A stretch of DNA of 64,000 nt from Candidatus Peribacteria bacterium. GTDB taxonomy: Bacteria > Patescibacteriota > Gracilibacteria > UBA1369 > 2-02-FULL-48-14. Positions 9,362-22,561 of this stretch are shown one piece after another. Location: NCBI GenBank assembly GCA_943349825.1, contig CALQZQ010000002.1, positions 124,001-188,000 on the forward strand. The letters are read 5' to 3'. The notes beneath the pieces were generated by a model, which was not told where the DNA came from, did not search any database, and worked only from the letters and a program-made list of their open reading frames with translations. Every line of letters starts with the position of its first letter. Position 1 is the stretch's first letter. The position numbers were made by a program, and so were the translations under genes.

Positions 9362-10456
9362 ATGAATAAAAAAGTACTAGTGGGGATGTCCGGCGGAGTG
9401 GATTCTTCCGTGACCGCCGCTCTTTTGCAGCAGCAAGGCTACGACGTGGTCGGGGTTTACATGAATTTGTGGGCCGATCCCACCGTTTTTGATCTGGATG
9501 ACCGCAAAAAATTCCCTCAAAACAAATGTTGCTCCATCGGCTCACTGATGGCCGCTCGCTCCATCTGTCAGCAGCTGGGCATTCCATTCTACTCGATCAA
9601 TTTCGAAGACGCTTTCAAAGACAACGTGGTGGAATTCTTCCTCGAGGGCTTCCGGGAGGGTGAAACCCCCAATCCCTGCGTGCGTTGCAACAAAACGGTG
9701 AAGTTCGGTTTACTCTTCAAAAAAATGGAAGAACTCGGCTGCGATTTTCTGGCCACCGGGCACTACGCCCGCCTCACGCGCGACGACGACGGCACAGTGC
9801 ACCTCCACCGAGGTTTGGACGCGGCCAAAGACCAAACCTATTTTCTCTACAATCTCACTCAGGACAAACTCCAAAAAATCATCTTCCCGCTGGGCGATTA
9901 CGACAAGCCAGCCGTCAAAAAAATGGCCACCGAGTTCGGGCTCAAAAAACTCGAAACCCAAAAAGAGAGCCAAGGAGTCTGTTTTTACCCCGAAAAAACC
10001 TACTTTGAATTTTTGAAACGCTACCTCAAACCCGGCCAAGACTTCAAACCCGGTGAAATCAAAAACTCCGCCGGCGAAGTGGTGGGCGAGCACCAAGGCC
10101 TGCCTTTTTACACCATGGGCCAGCGCAAAGGCATCGGCATTGGCGGAGGTTCGGCCCTTTACGTGAACAAAGTCGACACCCTCAAAAATACGCTCATCGT
10201 CGGGAACGAAGACGAACTGTTCGCCAAAGAAATCGAACTGCGCGACGTGAACTTCCTTTCCGAATTGCCTCCTGAAGACGAACTCCTGGAAGTAAAAGTC
10301 CGCAGCCAAGGCCATTTCTCTAAGGCACGAGTCACCCAAACCGGCGATCGCACCATCGTCACCTTCGAAAAACCCGAACGCGCCATCATGGCCGGCCAAT
10401 CGCTGGTCCTTTACCGCGGCACCGAACTGGTGGGCGGCGGAATCATGACGTGGTAA
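9362..10456 (+). CDS. mnmA: tRNA-specific 2-thiouridylase
   Basis: KKVLVGMSGGVDSSVTAALLQQQGYDVVGVYMNLW; catalytic cysteines CVRCNK and GVCF. Confidence 0.97.
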   Translation: MNKKVLVGMSGGVDSSVTAALLQQQGYDVVGVYMNLWADPTVFDLDDRKKFPQNKCCSIGSLMAARSICQQLGIPFYSINFEDAFKDNVVEFFLEGFREGETPNPCVRCNKTVKFGLLFKKMEELGCDFLATGHYARLTRDDDGTVHLHRGLDAAKDQTYFLYNLTQDKLQKIIFPLGDYDKPAVKKMATEFGLKKLETQKESQGVCFYPEKTYFEFLKRYLKPGQDFKPGEIKNSAGEVVGEHQGLPFYTMGQRKGIGIGGGSALYVNKVDTLKNTLIVGNEDELFAKEIELRDVNFLSELPPEDELLEVKVRSQGHFSKARVTQTGDRTIVTFEKPERAIMAGQSLVLYRGTELVGGGIMTW

Positions 10457-10466
10457 AACTCTCTGT

Positions 10467-10859
10467 ATGTCCAAAGCCCTCATCGAATTCGATCTCCAGC
10501 TCGGAGAACAAAAAAAATTCACCGGTAAAAAAGGTGAAACCTACAGCATCTCGGCTACGCTTTTTAGCGAGCACGACCACCGGTCAAAACCATTGTATTA
10601 TTACCATCCAGAAAAAATCAGCGAAAACGATCCCAAGCAAGTGGTGCTTTGTGTCGAAGATGATCTGGAAGACGCAAACTACACGAGCCCGTACTCAGGC
10701 ACTATTGAAGGTACTTTTGATGTCTTCCGAAAAGACTATATTTTTGGCTGTGATCTGACGGCAGACCGTATCGTCCACGTCCGAGTGTGCGAACGGAGCG
10801 ACGATCGAGAGGTTTATTCTTCCAAGAACAGAAAAATAACCTGGCCCTTCGGCTCTTGA
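10467..10859 (+). CDS. Hypothetical protein
   Basis: 130-aa ORF directly after mnmA. Confidence 0.6.
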   Translation: MSKALIEFDLQLGEQKKFTGKKGETYSISATLFSEHDHRSKPLYYYHPEKISENDPKQVVLCVEDDLEDANYTSPYSGTIEGTFDVFRKDYIFGCDLTADRIVHVRVCERSDDREVYSSKNRKITWPFGS

Positions 10860-10888
10860 CAGACGAATTCCGTCGCCTCCCTAGGGAA

Positions 10889-10944
10889 GGTTCTAACCTG
10901 TAAGATCCGTACTGGTACGGCGACTTAACCTGCAAAGTTAGACC
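10889..10944. other. Nested hairpin element
   Basis: GG(t)TCTAAC/GTTAGACC, TAAG/CTTA, CCGTAC-TG-GTACGG nested in 56 nt. Confidence 0.4.
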
Positions 10945-11010
10945 ATAATTCCAAGCAACATTCTCGTAATAGGTCAAAGCCTCCTCCTCCAAAAACACCG
11001 GGTTTTGTGG

Positions 11011-11016
11011 TATAAT
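11011..11016 (+). promoter_or_regulatory. -10 box, leaderless position for sortase gene
   Basis: TATAAT 6 nt before ATG at 11023. Confidence 0.5.
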
Positions 11017-11022
11017 GATCTG

Positions 11023-11901
11023 ATGACTCAGAACCCTCTCATCCGCCAACTGGCCCTGCAAGTGGACCGCCGCATCCTCCACACCGAGGACGCCGACTAC
11101 GTGCGCATGGACATTTCCGCCCACGAACACCTGATGGCCGCCGCCGTCACGCTGGTGCGCCCCACCAACACTTGGGAAGGAGTCAAAAGCTTCGCCATCG
11201 CGAGCCTGGTGATTTACCTAGGCCTTTTCAGCATCACCAATGCCGCCGCCTACAGCAAAATCGCCCTCTCGAGCGTGCAAGACGCCGTCCAAAACTATGA
11301 AGCGAACATCCCGGTACAAAGCGCCGCCGCGCTCACCCTGGACCCCTGGACGCAAAAAATCCTCAGTACCACGACAGCCAAAAACCCTACCACGACCCAA
11401 CCCGCCGACGATCTCGCCGCCCTGCTCCCGACTCCGGCCAGCAGCAACGACCGCATCGTGATTCCCAGCCTCAAAGTGAACGCTCCGGTGATTGAGCCCA
11501 GCCTGGGCCTCGAGGCCCTCAAAGCCCAAGATTTCACCACGCTGGAAGATCAAATCCACGAAACTCTGCTTCAAGGTGTGGTGCACTACCCCGGCACCGC
11601 CGAGCCCGGCCAAAAAGGCAATGCTTTCCTCACGGGCCATAGCTCCAATGTATTTTGGGAACTCAGCGATTACAACACGGTCTTTGCACTTCTGCCCAAA
11701 ATCAAAGTGGGGGACGACATTTACGTCACCAACAATCTCACCGAATACCACTACCGCGTCGTCGACAAAAAAGAGGTCCAACCGACCGATGTGAGCGCTC
11801 TACAGCAAGGCGACGATTACAAACTCACCCTCGTGACTTGCACGCCGGTGGGAACGACTTTCCGCCGCTTAGTAGTGACCGCGCTGCTCGTTAAGGATTA
11901 G
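11023..11901 (+). CDS. Sortase family transpeptidase
   Basis: IVIPSLKVNAPVIEP, NAFLTGHSSN (His), LTLVTCTPVGTTFRRLVV (Cys/Arg); TM segment. Confidence 0.9.
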   Translation: MTQNPLIRQLALQVDRRILHTEDADYVRMDISAHEHLMAAAVTLVRPTNTWEGVKSFAIASLVIYLGLFSITNAAAYSKIALSSVQDAVQNYEANIPVQSAAALTLDPWTQKILSTTTAKNPTTTQPADDLAALLPTPASSNDRIVIPSLKVNAPVIEPSLGLEALKAQDFTTLEDQIHETLLQGVVHYPGTAEPGQKGNAFLTGHSSNVFWELSDYNTVFALLPKIKVGDDIYVTNNLTEYHYRVVDKKEVQPTDVSALQQGDDYKLTLVTCTPVGTTFRRLVVTALLVKD

Positions 11902-12361
11902 TCGCCGTTGGCGCACTAGGATCCACTTGATCGAGCTGCTTCAAAAGCTGTTCTTGAGTCTGAGCTTCGGTCGCCTTTTCCGCTTCTTCAGCCTTTTGCA
12001 GCTGCACACGTTCTTGCTTGTGTTGGAAGGCATTCCATTCCTCCAAATGCTTCTTGTTGAGCTTGGAAAGTTCGTCCTGATATTGATCATCCAGCTTGGC
12101 CAATTGATTGGTTTCTTCCTGCAAAATGGTCTTGAGTCGCCCCACTTGTTCTTCGGTCATGATCGGCAAAATCTGGAACCAATAATTGCGTTCATCGTCC
12201 GACATCGATTCGGTCTTTTTGATGAGCTCCACCAAGTCCGGATACTTATCCAAAACCACTTGGGGAACCGTATATTGTTTACCCGAAGCGCTTGCCGTAG
12301 TCACTGGAGCGACTGCTGCGGGCGTTGTAGCGGCTGGATTGATAGGCGTAGTAGGATCCAT
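11891..12361 (-). CDS. Uncharacterised helical protein, paralogous domain with 36194..36913
   Basis: SMSDDERNYWFQILPIMTEEQVGRLKTILQEE...HLEEW. Confidence 0.75.
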   Translation of the reverse strand: MDPTTPINPAATTPAAVAPVTTASASGKQYTVPQVVLDKYPDLVELIKKTESMSDDERNYWFQILPIMTEEQVGRLKTILQEETNQLAKLDDQYQDELSKLNKKHLEEWNAFQHKQERVQLQKAEEAEKATEAQTQEQLLKQLDQVDPSAPTATNP

Positions 12362-12380
12362 ACAAAACTATTATAACAGA

Positions 12381-15200
12381 TTAAGTAGTGGCGGGGGAAG
12401 AGGGAGTTACGAGCTCACCTATAGATATATTATGAAACCCTGGAGCTGCTGCGTCTTGGCTCGGCAGCTGGTAAACCGCTCCATCCTCACTGTTCACCCA
12501 TTGTTTTTGAGCCGAATCGTATTTGATGGATCCGTCGTTAGTGTAAAAAGTGAACTGTCTGTAACCATCATCACTGTTTAACGCTGCGAGCCCGGCAGTA
12601 TCCAGGCTTCCATCCTTAATAATTCCAGGCACCAGGGCGTGGAAGAGGGAGTCGGGATCCAGTTTTTGGCTGAGGTCCACAAAGCCATTTTTATCATGAG
12701 GAACGTACCAAAATGTTCCGTCCTCGCGCTGAACTCCGTAACGCTGTAAGTTCTTAAGGACGTCCGCGTCGTAGTCATCGATTCCTCCTGAGGGTAAATC
12801 ACGTACATTATTTTTCTCGATGGCAGCAGCCAAAGCTTGGTTTCCTTCGACATCACGTTTGGCAGCAATCTCAGCATCCAAATACTCAGCAATGGAAGTT
12901 CCTTTTTGAACCGCAGTGGCGAAAGATTCAGATACACCAAAGCTCTGCGCTTTTTGAGGATCCTTGAGCGTGGCCATAACAACCTGAATATTTGCAGGAG
13001 TATTCAGCAGGGTTTGAGCTGCAGGGAGAGCCATGAGGCGGGCCACCATTTCAGGGGTTGGTTTAGCTTCACCGTCGGAGTAAGCCTGCCAGTCTACTTT
13101 GTCTGCAAGCGAAAGATCAGAAGCATCCACTAGAGCCGCCAGAGCTGTGCGTTCTGCAGAGTCTGTACTTTGAACGAGAATCATTTCTAAAGCTTGGGTC
13201 TGCGCATCGCCACCCGGTTTGCTAAACAATTTAGGAAGTAGCTTTTGAGTAAAGTCTCCAATCGGACTCAGTGGGTCCAAATCAGTGGCATTTTTGACAT
13301 AATCCATCGCGACGTCATAAAATTTATTACTACCTTGAATGTGCTCAAGACCTCCATCTACCTTTTCGGCAACAGGTTCAGGCTTAGCAACGGCGGTCTC
13401 CGTCAATTCAGGCGCATTCGCCGCTAGCGCTGCGCTGAGTTTTGCAGCAGCCGCCTTACCCTCTGCGCCAGCATGTTTTTCCATAGCAGCAACGGCCGCA
13501 CCCAACTTCCGGTCACCTTTAGGACCGATAGCCGTTTCTAATGCACCGACAAGCGCGCCTTCAAGGGCAGTTTTGTCTTCTGGGGTCCAGTCTTTAGGAT
13601 CTTTTGCAAGTAGCGCGTCGTCTTCAAGCGTGGGGATCATGCCATTCACACGAATCACGTCAGCCACTGTTTGTGGAGCCTTCTCCATCACAGCTTTAGC
13701 ATAAGCCGATCTACCTTCAGGGGTTTGAATCAGGGCAGGATCCAAAGCTTGTCCGGTCTCATCAGCAATATAAGCCAGACTGAGGTCTCGCATAGAAGTT
13801 TCTGCAGTAAAACCTTCCTCTTCGATGACACCGACTAATTTATCGGTATCTGCAGCATTGAGAGTCGCTTCAGAAACTTCAGGGCTTTCTGCTTCCTTCG
13901 CACTATCCTTAATCCCCAGCAAATAGCCTCTCTTGGAAATAGCTTCAAAAAATGGATCGGTATCCTTGGCGCCGACTTTGTTAGGGTCCATTAAATCTGT
14001 CAGAAGGGTCTGTAGTTTGACATCATCGGGGTTCGAAGACCCGGCAATCGAAGCGGCCACCTCTTTGATAGTGGGCGTTCCATTGGACAGTTTGCAGACC
14101 CGTTCGTAGGGCTCCATCCAAGTCATGGCATCAAAGTAGTGAGTGAACACATCCTGGGTAGTATTGTCTGGAGCCGTGAATTCTTTGTCGGGGGGAACCT
14201 GTTCAATTTTGAACCTTTTCTGGGGAGGGGTGTCCGTGGTCTCTCCATTGTCTGTGATTTTCATCCCCACCACTTTCACGAGCATCTGTTTTTCTGGTTC
14301 GGTCAGCTTCTCACACCAGCTGTTATTTTCATCGCCCGTCAGCATCATCGATGTGGTGAGCATAAAATATTTCACTTGAGTGGTCATTTTCTCCCAACCT
14401 GTTTTAGGAGGATTATTAGCAATTTGTTGAGCTATACCGAGTTTGAATCCATCCACACGGCTCTCAAAACTTTTCTGCTGCTCATTGCTCAGACTAGGAG
14501 CATTGGCATGCTTATCGCCAGTGGATTTATCGGCGCCTTCAGCTTCTTCAGCTTCTGGGGTTTCGGCGGGCACGGCAGGAGTAACTTCACCGGCCGCCAA
14601 ATCGAGTGCCAGTTTGGCATCGGGGTTTTCTTCCGCCCGTAACTTAGCTTCTTCAGCCTTATAGCGTGCAGCCTCTTCCATAGCATGATCCCGTCCTTCC
14701 TTAGCTTCCAAACGATCCAACTGGCCTTGAGTTTTTTCACGATCTTTGTGAGCTTCTTTCTTCTGTTCCACAGTCTTGGGGTCCGTGCTGTCGATGATCG
14801 CTGTTGCATCGGCCAAAGCAGTTTCCAATTCACCCTTAGTCTCCTCACGTTTTGCACCTTTTTTTGCTTTAGCATCCAAACGATCCGCCACTTTTTCACG
14901 TTTGCTATCAGCGTCATCGGAAGCCGTCTTCTTAGCCTCTTCCAACTCTTGCATTCGGGCCTGAACTTTCTCAATTTCATCCAAAAACCTTACTGCATCT
15001 TTGTCGTTATGGTCAAAATTAGCCTCCTCGTATTTACCTTGAAGATCTTCCAAAGTGGTGTTGAGTCTGCGGATTTTACCTTGCAGCTCAGCTTTGGTGT
15101 CGCCTTCTTCTTGTTTGATCTCCTGCAAATCCTGCTCAGCGGCTTCCACCACAGGATCTGCCTGTTGTGCTTCCGGTTGGTTGGGAGTTGCTTCAGCCAT
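12381..15200 (-). CDS. Large acidic coiled-coil protein of unknown function
   Basis: 939-aa ORF, Glu/Lys-rich heptad N-terminus, Ala-rich centre; operon-like spacing. Confidence 0.8.
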   Translation of the reverse strand: MAEATPNQPEAQQADPVVEAAEQDLQEIKQEEGDTKAELQGKIRRLNTTLEDLQGKYEEANFDHNDKDAVRFLDEIEKVQARMQELEEAKKTASDDADSKREKVADRLDAKAKKGAKREETKGELETALADATAIIDSTDPKTVEQKKEAHKDREKTQGQLDRLEAKEGRDHAMEEAARYKAEEAKLRAEENPDAKLALDLAAGEVTPAVPAETPEAEEAEGADKSTGDKHANAPSLSNEQQKSFESRVDGFKLGIAQQIANNPPKTGWEKMTTQVKYFMLTTSMMLTGDENNSWCEKLTEPEKQMLVKVVGMKITDNGETTDTPPQKRFKIEQVPPDKEFTAPDNTTQDVFTHYFDAMTWMEPYERVCKLSNGTPTIKEVAASIAGSSNPDDVKLQTLLTDLMDPNKVGAKDTDPFFEAISKRGYLLGIKDSAKEAESPEVSEATLNAADTDKLVGVIEEEGFTAETSMRDLSLAYIADETGQALDPALIQTPEGRSAYAKAVMEKAPQTVADVIRVNGMIPTLEDDALLAKDPKDWTPEDKTALEGALVGALETAIGPKGDRKLGAAVAAMEKHAGAEGKAAAAKLSAALAANAPELTETAVAKPEPVAEKVDGGLEHIQGSNKFYDVAMDYVKNATDLDPLSPIGDFTQKLLPKLFSKPGGDAQTQALEMILVQSTDSAERTALAALVDASDLSLADKVDWQAYSDGEAKPTPEMVARLMALPAAQTLLNTPANIQVVMATLKDPQKAQSFGVSESFATAVQKGTSIAEYLDAEIAAKRDVEGNQALAAAIEKNNVRDLPSGGIDDYDADVLKNLQRYGVQREDGTFWYVPHDKNGFVDLSQKLDPDSLFHALVPGIIKDGSLDTAGLAALNSDDGYRQFTFYTNDGSIKYDSAQKQWVNSEDGAVYQLPSQDAAAPGFHNISIGELVTPSSPATT

Positions 15201-15203
15201 CGT

Positions 15204-15596
15204 TTAGATTATGAAAATATCACCGTGTTCTTCGAGGCGTTGCTTCGTTTGAAATAGAGAATCTACGAGGTTTTTAACCTGATAGGTGGCTTCACGAGAA
15301 ATTTGCATCAAATTGTAGATTTCGCGCACTTTGGTGAGCAGCAAAAACGCATTTTGATCCGCAAGGCCCTTGGCTTCCGTGGGCAGCGCGTCGTAAACCG
15401 GCGTATTGAGCAGGGAACTAGGCGAGTACAAGTTGATCGTTTTATCTTCGATTTTAGCCATCAGCAGGTTCAAAAAAGCCTCTTCCTCAGCGCTAAAAGC
15501 CTGGGCTTTCATGGGTTGATTGAGCATTTGCTGGGTAGCCGGATCAATAGCGGCATTGTCGGTAGCCGGATCGTAAAGAGGGTTCAGGTCTGCCAT
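15204..15596 (-). CDS. Hypothetical protein
   Basis: 130-aa ORF 3 nt upstream of the 939-aa gene. Confidence 0.75.
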   Translation of the reverse strand: MADLNPLYDPATDNAAIDPATQQMLNQPMKAQAFSAEEEAFLNLLMAKIEDKTINLYSPSSLLNTPVYDALPTEAKGLADQNAFLLLTKVREIYNLMQISREATYQVKNLVDSLFQTKQRLEEHGDIFII

Positions 15597-15642
15597 ACGT
15601 GTAATTAAATCTATAAATTATAGCAGAAATCGGCTAAATTAG

Positions 15643-19570
<3,928 letters not shown>

Positions 19571-19634
19571 AAAATGTGGAATAGTTTTACGTCAAAAGAC
19601 AAGAACAGTCAACAGGCTACGAAAGGCTTAGGAT

Positions 19635-19934
19635 TCAGTCTTTATGGTCCAAACGGTCCAATCTCAAGAGCTTGAAACCCATGTACACCACAAAGGCGAG
19701 TACGAAAAAATCAATGAGGTTCACTAGAAAATCGCCCCATTTGATTTCTGCCTCTCCAATCTTAAAACTGGAAGCAGATAAATCTTTGGTGAAGCCCAAA
19801 ACTAAACCAAGGAGGGGATTGACCAAATCATTCACGAAAGCGGTGACCACCTTAGTCACGCTGCCTCCCACAATGAACCCCGTGGCAAAACCGACAATGC
19901 CCTGTTTGCGAATGAAGCTGATGAAACCTTTCAT
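19635..19934 (-). CDS. mscL: Large-conductance mechanosensitive channel
   Basis: GFATGFIVGGSVTKVVTAFVNDLVNPLLGL. Confidence 0.92.
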   Translation of the reverse strand: MKGFISFIRKQGIVGFATGFIVGGSVTKVVTAFVNDLVNPLLGLVLGFTKDLSASSFKIGEAEIKWGDFLVNLIDFFVLAFVVYMGFKLLRLDRLDHKD

Positions 19935-19936
19935 GT

Positions 19937-21019
19937 TTAAAAGTCAAAGTGCCGCGATTCTAACACACGTTTGACCTCTGCGACCAACTTGAAAGAACCC
20001 GCAAAAACCCAAAGCTGCGCTTCTTTTTCGCGCGCTAAATCTTCCAACAAGTCCAGCACTGCCGCAGACCCGATTGCGGCAGGTTTTACTCCAGCCCTCT
20101 CGTCACTCAAAGGCACCCACACGGTGCGCGCTTGCGGAAACAGTTTCCAGAGTTCGGGGGCTTTGTCTTTCAAAATGTGAATCGCAAAAAATGGCTCCGG
20201 CAAAAGATGCTCGCGTTGGCATTCTTGCACACGCAGCAAAAAATAACTCAGACTGTCGAAAGTGTGAGCGCCTTCGAGCAGCAGTGTGTGCGGTCCAAAC
20301 GGTACAAATTCAAAACGTCCCGGCAGCACTAGGGCCGCCACGCCTTCCTGCACCACGGAATCCATGGAGTATCCCAGCAAATCCGCCGCCATCACCGCGA
20401 GCCCCACGCTTTCCGGATGATGGTGACCCAGCTCCTGAGCGGGAGCCAAAACCGGTACAAGGCCCTCTCGAGTCAGCTCCTCAAAAACTTCCTGGCTTTG
20501 CGTAGCCACTGTGAGCAGCGGCACTCCGGGCCGGCAAATGCCCAATTTATTTCGCGCGATTTCACCGAGTGTCGAACCCAAAATTTCAGTGTGCTCCAAC
20601 TCCACGTGCGTCAAAATCGTCAGGGCTTTTTTATCGACCACATTGGTCGCATCGGTGCGTCCACCCCAGCCACATTCCAACACCACCATGTCGCAGGCAC
20701 GCTCTTCAAAATACTGCAGCGCAGCCAGCGTGAGCACTTCAAATTCCGTGAGAGTTTCATCTACGGCGCGCACGCGCTCACTCAGTCGTTCCAAATCTTC
20801 GCTCGCAATCATTTCTCCATTCACTTGGATCATTTCTTCATTTCGTAAAATCGCCGGCGACGTGAACAGCCCCACGGTGTCTCCATTCATTTGAATGATT
20901 TTCGCCAACACTGTGGCCGTGGTGCCTTTCCCCTTGGATCCGGCAATATGAACCACGGGGACACTCAGGCCTCCCAACTGTTCAAACGCACGGCGAACGT
21001 TTTCAATATTGTCGATCAT
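19937..21019 (-). CDS. folC: Folylpolyglutamate/dihydrofolate synthase-like Mur ligase
   Basis: VVHIAGSKGKGTTATVLAKI, VLECGWGGRTDATNVV, HVELEHTEILGSTLGEIARNKLGI. Confidence 0.9.
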   Translation of the reverse strand: MIDNIENVRRAFEQLGGLSVPVVHIAGSKGKGTTATVLAKIIQMNGDTVGLFTSPAILRNEEMIQVNGEMIASEDLERLSERVRAVDETLTEFEVLTLAALQYFEERACDMVVLECGWGGRTDATNVVDKKALTILTHVELEHTEILGSTLGEIARNKLGICRPGVPLLTVATQSQEVFEELTREGLVPVLAPAQELGHHHPESVGLAVMAADLLGYSMDSVVQEGVAALVLPGRFEFVPFGPHTLLLEGAHTFDSLSYFLLRVQECQREHLLPEPFFAIHILKDKAPELWKLFPQARTVWVPLSDERAGVKPAAIGSAAVLDLLEDLAREKEAQLWVFAGSFKLVAEVKRVLESRHFDF

Positions 21020-22428
21020 GGTAGAGGTTCTTCCACAGTTTCCCAACCCAAAGATTCTACCAGAGGCGCCTCCATTTCAAAGAACACTTTGATCTCCTCT
21101 CCAAGAACTTTTTTCAGAGCCTCCTCCACCAGCACCAGCGCTCCTAAATCCTGTACCTTATTGAAGTGAAAATCAGAACTAAAGCAAAACTTGAGGTTCT
21201 TGCCGTTCACTTCCTTAAGATGTCCCGTTTGAAACGAAGCACGCACGGATGGATTACTCAGCAAGCCATAAACTTTGGGAAGTTGTTTTTGCACTGCGTC
21301 CATTTGAAGGAGGCCCACCGCCACTGCGGAGGCCGGAACGGACGGAGCAGCCACCGCCGTTTGCGCGAGTCGCTCTGGCCTTTCCGTTTGAGGCTCTACC
21401 GCCTGCATTTCCAAACTTTGTGTCCCACGAATCACCGCAATTTCCAGAGGCAGCGTCGCAATGCTGGCACGCTTGAGTTTCATCCAAGCGTCGTCAAAAA
21501 GTTCTATCCATTGCAGTAATTTGGGGATCACGCCCGTTTTTTTTGCAGCCACCGCCTCATGAAGTTTTCCTCGCAGCAGTCCCAAAAAACTCGTAGTGAA
21601 TTGTTGTAAATCGTGACCTTCACGGTGCGCCTCTTCCACCACACTCAGGCCTTTTTGAGTGTCCGCCGTGCCCAGCGCCACGTACAAGGCTTCGCAGGAT
21701 TGATCGTTGGTGAGTCCCAGTCGTTCGCGCACCAGCTGCACGGTCAATTTCTCATTCGACAACTGCTCAAACAAAGAAATCGCATCCCGCATCCCGCCAT
21801 CCGCCGCCTTCGCCAAAAGTTCCAGCGCTGCCGGTTCCACTTCACGGCTTTCTTTTTCCGCAATCGCAGTGAGTTGCGTTACGATATCTGCATCGGAAAT
21901 ACGTTTGAATTCGTAACGCTGGCAGCGCGATAAAATCGTCTCAGGCACCTTGTGAATTTCGGTGGTCGCCAGAATAAAATAGACATGCGCAGGAGGTTCT
22001 TCCAGGCTTTTCAAAAGCGCATTGAACGCCTCCTTGGTGAGCATGTGCACCTCGTCGATGATGTAGACTTTGGCCTTGGCGCGCGTGGGCGCATAACGAA
22101 TTTTTTCTCGTAAATCCCGAATTTCGTCGATCCCGCGGTTGGACGCCGCGTCGATCTCAATCAAGTCCACCAATTCACCTCGTCCCACCGACTGGCAAAT
22201 ATCACATTCATTGCAGGGTTCTCCCGTCACCATCCTATTTTCACACAAAATAGCCTTGGCAATCAGGCGCGCCGTAGACGTTTTCCCCGTTCCTCGCGGC
22301 CCGGAAAACAAATACGCATGCACCAAACGGTCCTGTTTTAAGGCTTGGAGCAGGGTAGTCCGGATGGGCGCTTGGCCCACCAAGTCCTCAAAACTCTGCG
22401 GTCGATATTTTCTGTAAAGGGCAGTCAT
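21016..22428 (-). CDS. dnaX: DNA polymerase III subunit gamma/tau
   Basis: ALYRKYRPQSFEDLVGQ, FSGPRGTGKTSTARLIAKA, Zn cysteines, IDEVHML. Confidence 0.97.
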   Translation of the reverse strand: MTALYRKYRPQSFEDLVGQAPIRTTLLQALKQDRLVHAYLFSGPRGTGKTSTARLIAKAILCENRMVTGEPCNECDICQSVGRGELVDLIEIDAASNRGIDEIRDLREKIRYAPTRAKAKVYIIDEVHMLTKEAFNALLKSLEEPPAHVYFILATTEIHKVPETILSRCQRYEFKRISDADIVTQLTAIAEKESREVEPAALELLAKAADGGMRDAISLFEQLSNEKLTVQLVRERLGLTNDQSCEALYVALGTADTQKGLSVVEEAHREGHDLQQFTTSFLGLLRGKLHEAVAAKKTGVIPKLLQWIELFDDAWMKLKRASIATLPLEIAVIRGTQSLEMQAVEPQTERPERLAQTAVAAPSVPASAVAVGLLQMDAVQKQLPKVYGLLSNPSVRASFQTGHLKEVNGKNLKFCFSSDFHFNKVQDLGALVLVEEALKKVLGEEIKVFFEMEAPLVESLGWETVEEPLP

Positions 22429-22491
22429 AAATTTCAGCTTTTGGAAGCCAATAATACCCTAATGGTACAGGGGGGCAAGGCTTATAGGAGT

Positions 22492-22539
22492 GTACTGTTA
22501 AATGTACATTCCTGCCCGGGCAAAGATTTTTACAGATAG
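22492..22539. repeat. 48-bp dispersed repeat, copy A
   Basis: GTACTGTTAAATGTACATTCCTGCCCGGGCAAAGATTTTTACAGATAG; ~80% identical to 45489..45537. Confidence 0.75.
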
Positions 22540-22561
22540 ATGAAAAACCGAAATGCTTAGT

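Noticed and set aside
9710-10522. 270-aa minus-strand ORF
   Set aside because: Shadow of mnmA.
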